A DNA stretch of 64,000 nt from Rotaria sordida (lineage: Eukaryota; Rotifera; Eurotatoria; Philodinida; Philodinidae): positions 31,793 through 95,792 of the forward strand of contig CAJNOL010000899.1 in the NCBI GenBank assembly GCA_905250125.1, read 5' to 3'. The notes under the pieces are model-generated. The model saw nothing but the letters and a program-made list of their open reading frames with translations, did not search any database and had not been told where the DNA came from. Below, piece by piece: positions 54,326 through 64,000 of the stretch (position 1 is the first letter of the stretch; every line of letters starts with the position of its first letter). The translations under genes were made by a program, and so were the position numbers.

Positions 54326-54791
54326 GTAATTGATAGTTGTAAGTGTCTTTCACATTTATTGGATTCAAATCTTTATCAATATCGTTCAAGAATTCATCAA
54401 CAATGTCTGAATTGTAAACGTGGTTATAATGATGTTACATCTGAACGTGGTCATCATTGTTATAAGTTTGTTTTTCTTTCTATTTTATAATTTTTTATTT
54501 TTGTGTTTTTTTCTATAAAGATTATTAGCAACTGACACAACTCAATGTTTTGATTATGAAAATTCTTTAAAATCATGTTTAAATGGTAATAAAATAATAA
54601 GAAGTGATGATAATGGAACAATATCATTTGAAATAACTCCAAGTTATCGTAATCTTAACATTCGGTTAGAAAAAATTAAAAAAACAAATAATAAAAATAA
54701 ATTATACTTTTTCTTTTAGAGTTTTAATTGGAATTGAAAATGGTTTTGTTGCTGTTATATGTTCAATACGAAATGCTAATTTTATTGTATT
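54326..54791 (+). pseudogene. attractin/MEGF8-like gene fragment, 3 exons
   Basis: Exons 54326-54465, 54521-54664 and 54720-about 54791 join in frame with good GT-AG sites. The translation has a laminin-EGF-like end (QQCLNCKRGYNDVTSERGHH, then Cys) followed by ISFEITPSYRNLNIRV and a short strand. This resembles the segment after an EGF-like module in attractin and MEGF8 (FxVxPxFxNxDIRV). The frame stays open to about 54791 and then runs into unrelated repetitive DNA. No upstream exons are seen. It is a truncated piece of a large membrane-receptor gene; the family call is tentative. Confidence 0.5.
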
Positions 54792-55239
54792 AAGGACTTC
54801 CCTCAGAATTGATTTCCCACTTGAGATGGATCGTTTGAGCTGAAACTTTCAGAAATGAATGATCCTAGTGAAAAACTCTTGTGGTAAAAATTTCAGCCTG
54901 ATATGCCTGACTAGACCGAAATTTCGACTAGTTTTCCGACCTTCCAGGAGAATCGAAATAACTCCGTCATTAGAAGAGATACAGAGCTCGGACTGGTTTT
55001 AAATTAAAGCTAGTCTCTGTACGCAACTTTTCATCGAACGGAATTGTGACACTTCTTTCCATTCATTTTTTACGAACAGTTTTTTGGACATGTATGCAAA
55101 ACAAGCATAAAAAAATGTCATCCCACGGCATTAAATCCCACTTTTCTCAGCCCTGGAGTCAAGTATCAAAAATTCGTCCGATAAAAAGTTAGCCTTGATC
55201 GAAAACTGTGAAACGAGAATAACGCTAAAGAAGTTTTTC
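54792..55239. repeat. unidentified, less AT-rich repeat-like sequence
   Basis: Base composition changes sharply at about 54790, where the attractin-like exon is cut. The block has no coding frame and no matching end found, and leads directly into the foldback element at 55240. It is probably part of a larger insertion. Confidence 0.4.
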
Positions 55240-55631
55240 AGTGTGCGTAAAAATGTTTTTTTCAGAGAAGTGACATTGTTATTTTAAACAACATCAATAA
55301 AAAATTTTAAACCAAATTAAAGTGCGTCAAAAATGGGATTTATCAGTATTAAATAGTAAAAGTTATAGCAACTTTTCAATCATCTTCTGATATCCACGAC
55401 TGTGAATCAAGCCTAGTTTGAACTGTCTCATTCAAGAAAACTGTCTTTGCCAATGTGACGTCAAATTCTAGAAACTTCATGAATTCGATATTGAAAAATT
55501 GCTATAACTTTTACTATTTAATACGGGTAAATTCTATTTTTGACACGCTTTAATTTGGCATAAAATTTTTTTATTGATGCTATTGAAAATAACAATGTTA
55601 CCCGACTGGAAAAACATTTTTATGAACACTG
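55240..55631. mobile_element. foldback element, family member 2
   Basis: Starts CAGTGTGCGTAAAAATG and ends CATTTTTATGAACACTG. The arms (55240-about 55382 and about 55486-55631) are inverted copies, e.g. AAAGTTATAGCAACTTTTCA against the complement of TGAAAAATTGCTATAACTTT. It shares its arms with 52526-53291. Confidence 0.85.
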
Positions 55632-56018
55632 TAGAAATGGATTTTTCATTCAAATACAGAACAAATCATATTACAATGGGATATTTTTAATATATTTCAG
55701 TGGACTGTTTGAAAGTGCGTGGTTGATGAAGGTAGCTAACATCATCTAATATGCTGGATAATATAAAAATGTTCTTTTCAATGATAATATAAGTAGCAAC
55801 ACAGTTTTTCCAAAACTGTAAAACTTTAAAAACCACGAAAATTTCTCCGAAAATATGCTAGCAGACTCAAAGTTTCATGTAATAAGTCTTTGAAAATCTG
55901 TTCATTTTCCAAAAAGCTATACATATTATGAAAGAAGAAGCCTCGCTGTATCTTTCTACGGTAAAAACTCAACTTCGATATTTCCTTGAAAAATTCGATT
56001 TTCTAGGGAGTGGAGCCT
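55632..56018. other. spacer before duplicate B
   Basis: No gene seen. The start of the 88-codon frame at 55928 lies here and runs into the GAPDH relic. Confidence 0.4.
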
Positions 56019-56427
56019 TAAATAGAAAATTAAGCGATATGACTTATACGTGTCCCAACACGAAATGTTTCAACTTATACAAAGACGTGAGTAATATTTT
56101 GATTTTTATTCGATTTATTGAGTTAAATTTTTATTTTAGGCTAAATATAATAATATTTATGCTGCAATTAAAGAAGCTATCAATAGTTCATTAAAAGGTA
56201 TTTTGGATTATACTGATGACGAAATTATTTTAATCGATTTCGATAGTAATACACATTCACTAATTTTTGTTATTAAAGTCAATATTTTTCTTAATGATGA
56301 CTTTGTCAAACTTGTTGCATAGTTGGCTTTTATTTGTTTAATATTTTTTTGTACAAAATACAATAATTTAATTTTTACGTATAATAATCAATATAGTTAT
56401 TCAAATCGAGTTATTGATGTTATTTAA
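56019..56427 (+). pseudogene. GAPDH pseudogene (exons 6-8 region)
   Basis: It aligns with 29140-29590 in the same orientation and includes the introns. Recognisable are the exon 6 remnant (TGTTTCAACTTAT), the intron and acceptor (TTTTAGGCTAAATAT at about 56135), exon 7 (GCTGCAATTAAAGAAGCT) and exon 8 (TTATTCAAATCGAGTTATTG). Decay: part of exon 6 deleted, the Trp TGG at the exon 7-8 junction disrupted, and a premature TAA near 56425. Because introns are retained it arose by DNA duplication, not retroposition. The NAD-binding and catalytic-Cys exons are absent. Confidence 0.92.
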
Positions 56428-56880
56428 ATATGGTACTCAGAATGATCACAGAACATTAGTTTAAATAATTCTTCAAATGATCATGAACAAATATCAGTTA
56501 ATTTTATTGAATTTAACTTTCTTTTCGTAGTAAACTTTTTATTCAGTACCTTCTATTTACAGTTTAGGTCTGAATCCAAAACTTCGTAAGTCTATGAGCT
56601 CTAGCTAAGAGTCAGAGCCGATTATACGTTGATTATTATATCATCAATATTAAGATTTCATGAGCAATGTATCGGTTGTAGTAGTCACCAACTATAATTT
56701 ATCGCAAAAAAGTATCTTGTATTTTTGGAACAACCGTCAAAGGTGAGAATGAATAAATTTCATCGAGAACAGTAAGAATACGATTCAGGTTCGGATCTGA
56801 TTTCCAATATGAAAAATCTTTAGAAATTTATTTTATATATTTCTATATTTAAATAAGAATATGAAAAAAGAGTTTTTTGA
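56428..56880. other. spacer of duplicate B
   Basis: Corresponds in part to 29604-30045. No gene seen. Confidence 0.5.
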
Positions 56881-57330
56881 TTAAACACTACATGGACTAG
56901 AACATCGCCAACATCCATTACAATCTTTATCTTCTAAACAAAGAATTTTTCCATTTGATTTTCTTGTATAACACCATTCAGGGCCAGTTACAGATGGAAA
57001 AGCACCAGCACATCCTGCCCAACAATAACCTTTATAACATCCAAACCATTCTGTACAAGTTTTAGCACCATATGGATTTTGTAATGGAATGTATTTTTGA
57101 CTTTTATCAATAACTGAATTTATTTGTTCGGTTATTTTATTATTGATTTCAAATATTGTAGAATTTATTAGTTGATGTGTTCGTTTTTCAATTTGATTGA
57201 TTGAACGATTCCCACGATATTCAATTTCATTGAGTAATTCATATGCCCGATGATTGATATGTTCAATAAATAAATAAATAATTATACAAATCACTAATAT
57301 CAATAGACTTATTTTAATATGTTTCATCAT
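56881..57330 (-). CDS. Cys-rich single-pass (type II) membrane protein
   Basis: 149 residues. A hydrophobic helix (about 7-23) follows a short basic N-terminus, so it is a signal anchor or uncleaved signal. Residues about 30-85 are helical and charged (coiled-coil-like). The C-terminal 65 residues hold about twelve Cys, including CTEWFGCYKGYCWAGC and CNGCWRCSSPC, and would form a disulfide-bonded extracellular domain. I do not recognise the family. The intact frame and its broken partner at 30046-30467 show that it is a real gene; the partner lies in the same position relative to GAPDH. Two adjacent ATGs can start it. Confidence 0.75.
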   Translation of the reverse strand: MMKHIKISLLILVICIIIYLFIEHINHRAYELLNEIEYRGNRSINQIEKRTHQLINSTIFEINNKITEQINSVIDKSQKYIPLQNPYGAKTCTEWFGCYKGYCWAGCAGAFPSVTGPEWCYTRKSNGKILCLEDKDCNGCWRCSSPCSV

Positions 57331-58160
57331 TTATTAGTTGTCTTTGAATAGAAAAGTTCAATGTACTTTTCTATTTATATATAAATGCACTTTTAGCTCA
57401 TAAATATCTGTTATCAACACACATCTGTGATGATATCATTTTATGATGATATACAATAAAAAAAAAGAGTAACCGTGAAGAGAAATAGATATTGTGTATT
57501 TGATAATAATCCAATGAGTCATGGTATAAATACACGAATAGATCAATCGTTTGATTATCACTCATTTGGATTTCTTTCTGTAACAAGATTAAACTTAAAA
57601 TTTTTATATAAAACAATGACTAGAGAAAAATACCATTTAATTATATTGGATTTTCAAAATATTTACTTATGCTAAGATATAAAACAAAAAATATTAAATC
57701 GTCTTAACAAAAAAGAAGAAAGTTTTTAGTGATGACATAGTCGATCTTATCAATACTATTTCTCAAGGAAAATGCTTCAAAAAATCAAATAAGATATTTT
57801 GAATTTACGATATGACATGAAAATAATTGAACAAAGAAGATTAAATATTCTATAATATAAATCCGCCATCCTAAGTATCAATTCATAATTAGATGCAGCA
57901 GAATGTCTTTTTAACCTATGTCAACAAGTCTTATGAAAAAATGCTATTTTTTACCTACAAATCCCTCTCGGAGTTTGTTAATTTGAGTCAAGGGACATTT
58001 TGATAATGAATTTCCGTCCTTGTTTGACCTTACTTTAAAGTAGAATGCATTATTATAAAAAGAATATATTCACTGAAGCAAAAACAAATGAAAGGTAATG
58101 AATAAAGTTTAATAAGTCCTCTGTACCACTGACAAACTAATCGATCTTTTTTTGCTATTC
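57331..58160. other. non-coding flank of duplicate B
   Basis: Aligns with 30468-31760, minus the 345-bp element. The empty insertion site is at about 57672-57680 (CTTATGCTAAGATATAAAAC). The frames at 57398-57675 have no domain. Confidence 0.7.
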
Positions 58161-60143
58161 TAGAGAAAACATGTTCATAATTAAACATTGTTCGATTTCA
58201 TTCTATGAATCTTTTCGTTAGATTACACATAAAAAACTTTTATATAAATAATGAATAGATAAGTATTTTGTATATTATTTTCATAGTATTATCGAAATAT
58301 ATTTAGGATGAACGAAGTTATATGTATATAACATCGACTGATCATAATCAAGCCTCGAAATTGAGTCGCTTTTAAATGGCCTGGTTCAATCTAATTTAGA
58401 ATGCACAATTAATGGTATATTTATTTGACAAAAAGGATTTCTACACGATGTAACTCAGCAGTCACTGCAATAATTAATGAGAGCATTGTAAAAAATTTAT
58501 TATCAAAATGATCACAAGTTGAATGACGTCGATCAATTTTAATGCTTGTGTAAAAACAGCATGAGATATAAGACAAATTAACTATTGAAATGAAAGACCA
58601 AGATATGCTCGTAGATACTCTAACTTTTTAAAGATTATCATTTATCAGTGTAAACATTCATTACTAAAATGTTCACTGATCGATTTCAATTTTTAGTACA
58701 CAGTTAATACTGTTCTAATTCAGTAATATCCATATCATTTTATGCAGTTGATAGTGCAGGCAATCTTTTTCATAGATGAGAAACATCATTGAACCAAATA
58801 AATGTTTTGCTTTTATTTATTGGCTAAATGAAACTTTCAAAACGTTTGTATAATAAAGATGTCTGACTGTTATCAGTTAGGAAGTGCAAAGCACACCTAA
58901 GAAATTTTGACAAAAAAATCGATGATTTTTTTAAGTAAAAAGCGGTTCAAATGTCGCTTTTTAATCCTGATTTTTCAAGTTTAAGGATAGATTTCAATCG
59001 TAGTGACTAGATGATCTTTATAACTTCCTACACGGTTGTTAGAACCACAGTTACAGATCGTCACCAGGGTCATAGTTATCATAAGGTAACTATGTTACAG
59101 ATAGATCAGCGGACAGATGCAGGTAAATTTTCGTTTCTATACTCTCTGCCCTTGCAATTTAGAACATAAGTAAGAACATTTTCTCATGATTAATTAACCT
59201 TGATAAATAGTTACTGTCTATTTGAGATTTATCACATGACATATTTTGTATTATATTGTGTAAAAGAAAGCCAAACAAGATATGCAGATTCTACATTTCA
59301 GAAATCTCTATCAACATATTCCACTTATCCTATTGGAAGTGAAAACATAATCGTACTGGTCTTAGCTTGAAATTCAGAAAAAAAAAACATATTTTATAAG
59401 CGTTCTATCTGATGATTTATGAAAGTTTTTTCACAAGTAGATACATAAAGATCTTCTCTATGAAACTAAAGTATTTGAAGTATCAGTATCCAAAATCCTA
59501 ATTGTTAACAAATTCTTTTTGGATAGTTATAATAAAACAATTTGTAAACATTTAATTCCATGTTGGCAAATGTGTAATCTCAGATAAATCTACTAAATTC
59601 AGTAAAACCAAAAAAAGAAAAAAAAATATATATGAAATTACAATACTTTCAGCTAATTTTACCCTAGACAATGTTTCATAGATCCAACTCAACAATAGTA
59701 GAGATTTTCCTTTCTTTTATGAGAGAAACAAATAATAGTAGGATTATGAATTCATCCTAAGTGAGGAAATAGATTATTCTGATTTTGAAAAACTAATTAT
59801 ACAGATAATTAAAGAGAAATTTTCTCTACATGGCTTTTGAAGAAAATATTTTTAGAAAATTGAAAACTAAAAAAGGAATGTATACGCTAGACAAAAAAAA
59901 AACATGTTTGTTTCATTATACCATTATCTCATCTGACTCTATTACATTCTTTTTCATATTAAGACTCTCATGAATAGAGAAAATCTTCCAAATAAAATGA
60001 CTTTAAAAATGATTCCAATCTCAACTTCTAAAAACGTCTTGAATCAAAAGATAAAACTGAATAATTGAGATTCAATAGTCAACAAACAAAAAAGAAAGTT
60101 TCTATGTGATACGCCTTCCAGTTGCAATATCCTCACGAGTTAT
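58161..60143. other. AT-rich spacer, nothing recognised
   Basis: No open frame with coding character, no clear repeat ends and no RNA gene seen. Confidence 0.45.
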
Positions 60144-60147
60144 TTAA

Positions 60148-61086
60148 CCCTCGAACGCTGTCTGTGGGTCCAATCGGACCCACAACGTTGCTTCTTGATT
60201 TTTACTACGTTAATATTTATCCTTTTCCATTTGATCTTTATTCTAATCGTTAGTCTTCTAATGGTGCATAGAAGCTATATCAAGTTTCATGAATAGGTCT
60301 TACAGGAAAATACTGAAGGGTGAGTTCGCATGGACCCCCTGGCACCCTTCGCGTTATAAGAATAAGTTTTAATCTTATAAGACCTGTCATCTATCGTTTT
60401 GAATAGTTATTTATCAGAAGATTCGTTAATTTGTGATTACCAATAGTGATTCATATATTTTTGTACCTTTATTTGACAAACTGTTTTAGATTTTGATGGA
60501 GCTATGTCTGCCATCACTCCTAACAATGACGACTATCCTTCGTTTCTCTTCCTTGAAAATAAGCTAAACTTGATAACTATAAAGTTCTTTAAACATAGTA
60601 AGTTCAACTCTTTCTTGATTTTTCAGATAAGAAATGACCACTAAAACAAATTTAAAGAATTCGAGAGATTATTACTACAAATAATATTGATGAATTTGAC
60701 ACCAACATTTCTGAGGATGATGAATCAAATTCTGATTCAGATTATCTTTCTGAAACTGAATCTGAATCTGACGACATATCCACTGATGAATGTATTTCCA
60801 AAGAAGATGAGTCATCCGATTAGAATGTCAGTTTCTAGTGCTATTTTAACTTCATAATGCTATCACAATCTCTTCTTAAAAAATATCTCTTGAAATGCGA
60901 ACGTTTCATACATTTGAACTCATGCTAGCATATCAATCCCTGAAGAAAATCATGGTAGAGATCTCCACTCACCCATGGCTAGCATAAAACTTACAAAAAT
61001 TCAAGTTTTCCTTACTAATTATTATGTGGGTCCGACCGGACCCACATACACCCTTTGTATGAAAAAATGAGGACACCGCTCGAGGG
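60148..61086. mobile_element. piggyBac-type non-autonomous element (939 bp)
   Basis: Flanked by TTAA on both sides (60144-60147 and 61087-61090). The ends are CCCTCGAACGCTGTC and its complement ...ACCGCTCGAGGG. A 22-bp palindrome of the form TGTGGGTCC-N4-GGACCCACA lies 18 bp (left, 60166-60187) and about 41 bp (right, 61024-61045) from the ends. A + strand stretch at about 60689-60823 encodes an acidic Ser/Asp/Glu-rich segment ending in a stop, like the N-terminal region of piggyBac transposases. The catalytic part is absent. Confidence 0.92.
60689..60823 (+). pseudogene. remnant of a piggyBac transposase acidic N-terminus
   Basis: About 45 codons rich in Asp, Glu and Ser (ISEDDESNSDSDYLSETE and onward) ending in TAG at about 60823. 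Such acidic stretches precede the DDE domain in piggyBac-type transposases. Nothing downstream encodes that domain before the right terminus. Confidence 0.6.
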
Positions 61087-61090
61087 TTAA

Positions 61091-61462
61091 AGCAATGATG
61101 AAATCTCACAAACTTGTTTTTTTTTCATGATAAAATGAGTTTTAAATGTTACAGATTAGTTTTAATTAAATATTCAGAAAATATCTTCAAAGAAAATAAA
61201 TATTTGATATGTCGACATAATTTCTTTTCTTTTCTATGAAATAACATGAATATTTATTCACAAAAATAGATAATTATCTACTTTATATTTCATTCATTCA
61301 AAGCTAAGCTTTAATTTACACAATGACTAATTCTGTTGAATAGGTCTTCTAATTTAATGCATTTTCGTCGTCTGAGAACAATCAGATATTATCATATCAT
61401 TTTTTTACATATTACAGACATTAAATATTTTTTATTTTATTTTTTCAAACAAAAATATAGAG
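61091..61462. other. spacer and opsin 3' flank
   Basis: AT-rich. No other feature seen; the + frame at 61336-61536 is antisense to the opsin end. Confidence 0.5.
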
Positions 61463-62629
61463 TTATGCAACTAAAGTATTGCTTTTTATGCGACAATAAC
61501 AACACGAACATTTACCACAAAATAATATTGATTTGAATACATTGGTTTTTATTGTTGCTAGATAAATAATTGGATTTAAAATCATTGAAATTTTAGCAGT
61601 AAATGCACATACTGTCATGAATATAGATTGTTGACTAATATATTTTACATTAAATAAATAAAATAAAGCCACAATAGCATATGGTGTCCAACTAAGTAAA
61701 TATTCACTAACTAAAAATATTGTTGCCAATGCAAAACGTCGATCAGCTTTTAAACGATTTAATCGCTTTAGATAATCCATTTCCAACATATGTGTTGTTC
61801 GAGGAATAGTTAATCGAGTAGTTCTATTTATTGAATTTGGTACTCTAATAAAACTATGTTTTTTATATTTTATTGTTGACTTAGTTTTTGACGATAAACT
61901 ATATGAAGATGTTTGATGTTTTTGATAAAATATATTTAATAGAACATTAGATTGTGCTACTTTTGCATCATAAAGTAAAGATCGAATTTTACAATAAATA
62001 TATATATTAATAATTAATAATAAAATTAATGGAATAAAATAAATAAATGTAAAAGCTAAAATAAAATAAATACGTGAACTAAATGATCGATCAAACCAAT
62101 TTAATCCACAATGAAAACCAATTCCTTCAGGTATATATTTATTCCAATTAAACAATGGTGGCAATGCAAAAATAAGACTAAATAACCAACAAATAATAAT
62201 TGTCCAATATGAATGTTGACCAATAAATAGATTTAATGTATTTGTTTCAAAAACTGTAGCATAACGAATAAATGATATCATCATTAATGTAAACATATGA
62301 ACACAACCATTTAAATATGAAACAAAACCTTCAAATTGACAATAAAATGATGAACATAATCGATGACAAAATAAACATTGAATAAATATTGATGGTGTCA
62401 TCACAATAGTTTCTGATATTGATGAGAAAATCATTGATAATATTAATGAATAATGACGAGTGTGAAGATTTCGATGATATAATGACCAATAAATAAAACG
62501 AATATTAAATATTATTGAAATTATTGATACAAATATTAAAATTGATCCTATTATACGACTAATTAAACATTCGAAATTATTTACTTGACGAAATAAAATA
62601 TCAACGCATAAGGTCAAATTTGAAGCCAT
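61463..62629 (-). CDS. opsin, single exon
   Basis: 388 residues with seven hydrophobic helices. TM7 has the retinal-binding lysine K346 six residues before NPIIY (352-356), the defining opsin spacing. C97 at the TM3 start and C174 in the second loop give the expected disulfide, and E100 occupies the position of the classical counterion. TM6 carries WTPYAIVAL (314-322), close to the peropsin/neuropsin style. The TM3 end is IRY (121-123) instead of (D/E)RY, an unusual change in the G-protein switch. The third cytoplasmic loop is long (about 70 residues). The C-tail has a Cys-rich palmitoylation-type cluster. The subfamily is undecided. Confidence 0.9.
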   Translation of the reverse strand: MASNLTLCVDILFRQVNNFECLISRIIGSILIFVSIISIIFNIRFIYWSLYHRNLHTRHYSLILSMIFSSISETIVMTPSIFIQCLFCHRLCSSFYCQFEGFVSYLNGCVHMFTLMMISFIRYATVFETNTLNLFIGQHSYWTIIICWLFSLIFALPPLFNWNKYIPEGIGFHCGLNWFDRSFSSRIYFILAFTFIYFIPLILLLIINIYIYCKIRSLLYDAKVAQSNVLLNIFYQKHQTSSYSLSSKTKSTIKYKKHSFIRVPNSINRTTRLTIPRTTHMLEMDYLKRLNRLKADRRFALATIFLVSEYLLSWTPYAIVALFYLFNVKYISQQSIFMTVCAFTAKISMILNPIIYLATIKTNVFKSILFCGKCSCCYCRIKSNTLVA

Positions 62630-64000
62630 TATCTATAAGCAAATGGCAGTAAATATAAAACGTATCTCTTTATATTTATAGATGGATTTTCTTCTAGAAA
62701 AAGATAAGACAACTTCTCTCTATTATTTATGCTTAAAATAACATCCTAGGTATTAGAATAATGCTATTATCAACTAAATACACGCTTACATATTTAATTG
62801 TTCAATTTGAAAAAAATGCATCTACTCACATAGATGACTGACAAACAAAAGACATGAGATAATTATCATTTGTCATGAATTCCTATTCAATAAAATGCCT
62901 GTTTTTTAGATAAACAAAAAGATTATTTCTATACGAAATACCTTCATGGATTATAAATTTATTGTTATTCAGATAGTATTAATTTCTTCCTGACTAATAT
63001 ATATTTAGTTAGATAGTATAATTGATGTAAAAGAAATGTTTTCATGCATAAACATTTAATGTTTTTAACATAAAATGAAATAAATTCTTTCTTTTAATAA
63101 ATTATAATGGAAATAAATGATGTGTTAAATGAGAAAAATTCTTGTTTTACATCTATAACAGTTTTTTTTCAACTAATGAGTCTTTTTTTTTATGATTTTA
63201 TACATTTTCTCATTCAGCTATTTTAAGTATGATAATATTCTATAATCTTTTTTGTATTCTTAATACTGAAAATCTCCTTTCGATTTTTTTTCTTGTTATT
63301 AATTCAATATAATGTTATAGATTTAAATCAAGATTACCTTAACAATTTTTCATAAAACTCTATTTTGTTTTAAATAGACACTCTATAAATTGCATAATGA
63401 GCTTAAATTTTGTAAAGAATTATTAATGAACCTAGAATATTAATAATACGGGAAAGAGGAATGATTACGATCTAAAAAGGTATTTTGAAGTCCATTAAAG
63501 GTTATATCGACTGATTTTTGAGCATTTCCTATTGAAAAGAAAATATTTCGAAAATGAGAGTCGATCACGTCCAGATCATGAACGTCAATATATAATAAAC
63601 TTTATAGTTTGATAAGTTATGATATATAGTAAATCCAAAGGTTTTCTGTCCGGAATTCACTTGCATAAAGAAAATAGTAAAATATTTATTTTATTCTAAC
63701 TGAATTATAAAATAAAAAGAACGACACATATATACGATGAAAAAGACTCTTTTTTTTCTATTTTCATCCTCTTTTTTTTGAATACCGAGAATAATTTCTA
63801 TGCAAAACTTGATTATTAAGAAAGATTATTAAACATCGTATAATATTGAAGTTTGATATTATAAACTAGTTCATTCTTACGTCGAACTAATTCCTTTTTT
63901 ATATGTAGTTTTGTTCTAGTTTTTATCTTGTATACTATTTCACTTTTGTTCTATTACTAAGAGGATAAAATATGATAATAACATAGCTATAAGTTTTCTC
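62630..64000. other. 5' flank of the opsin gene, nothing recognised
   Basis: AT-rich to the end of the window. No coding region, RNA gene or clear repeat seen. Confidence 0.45.

Overview
This is a eukaryotic nuclear window, AT-rich throughout, with short GT-AG introns (mostly 45-90 nt) and long AT-rich spacers. The likely source is a bdelloid rotifer, probably close to Rotaria. The main clues are an 874-residue intronless protein that joins an ADP-ribosyltransferase-like core to kinesin-light-chain-type TPRs, a decayed F-box gene of the type these animals amplify, single-exon GPCRs, many small DNA-transposon relics, and a sequence at 39996-40018 nearly identical to the bdelloid trans-spliced leader as I remember it. 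The species call is inference.

Layout. 1.7-4.8 kb: a four-exon proline-rich protein and a small Cys-rich protein, both on +. 4.8-10.3 kb: no gene seen. 10.3-14.2 kb: a convergent pair, a SAPCD-like protein (+) and a CDC123/D123-like ATP-grasp protein (-). 14.2-24.7 kb: a gene-poor block of relics with a 100-N assembly gap (18960-19059), a pair of about 50-bp inverted repeats 5.6 kb apart, a broken Thr-rich membrane-protein 5' end, and a decayed copy of the first exons of the CDC123-like gene. 24.7-29.6 kb: NOA1 (-), a mitochondrial circularly permuted GTPase, head-to-head with GAPDH (+). 30-38 kb: a broken Cys-rich gene, a MOSC/mARC-type gene with a transposon-filled intron, and a PPC/DUF296 gene (-). 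38-48 kb: a spacer with the spliced-leader-like sequence, an orphan 7TM receptor, several foldback elements including a 700-bp palindrome, and the TPR/ART gene (-). 48.7-56 kb: a dead mariner, an F-box pseudogene, a second foldback family and an attractin/MEGF8-like fragment. 56-64 kb: a GAPDH pseudogene, an intact Cys-rich membrane protein, a piggyBac remnant and an opsin (-).

The most informative structure is a direct segmental duplication. About 29.1-31.7 kb and about 56.0-58.2 kb carry the same GAPDH 3' end, Cys-rich gene and flank in the same orientation. In the first copy GAPDH is intact and the Cys-rich gene is broken; in the second it is the reverse. A 345-bp TA-flanked element sits in the first copy only, and the second copy keeps the empty site.

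I see no operon-like gene chain. The genes have unrelated housekeeping, signalling or sensory roles: translation-linked and mitochondrial factors, glycolysis, molybdenum-enzyme chemistry, and 7TM receptors including a retinal-type opsin. All exon boundaries were read by eye from splice consensus and reading-frame continuity. No database search was possible.
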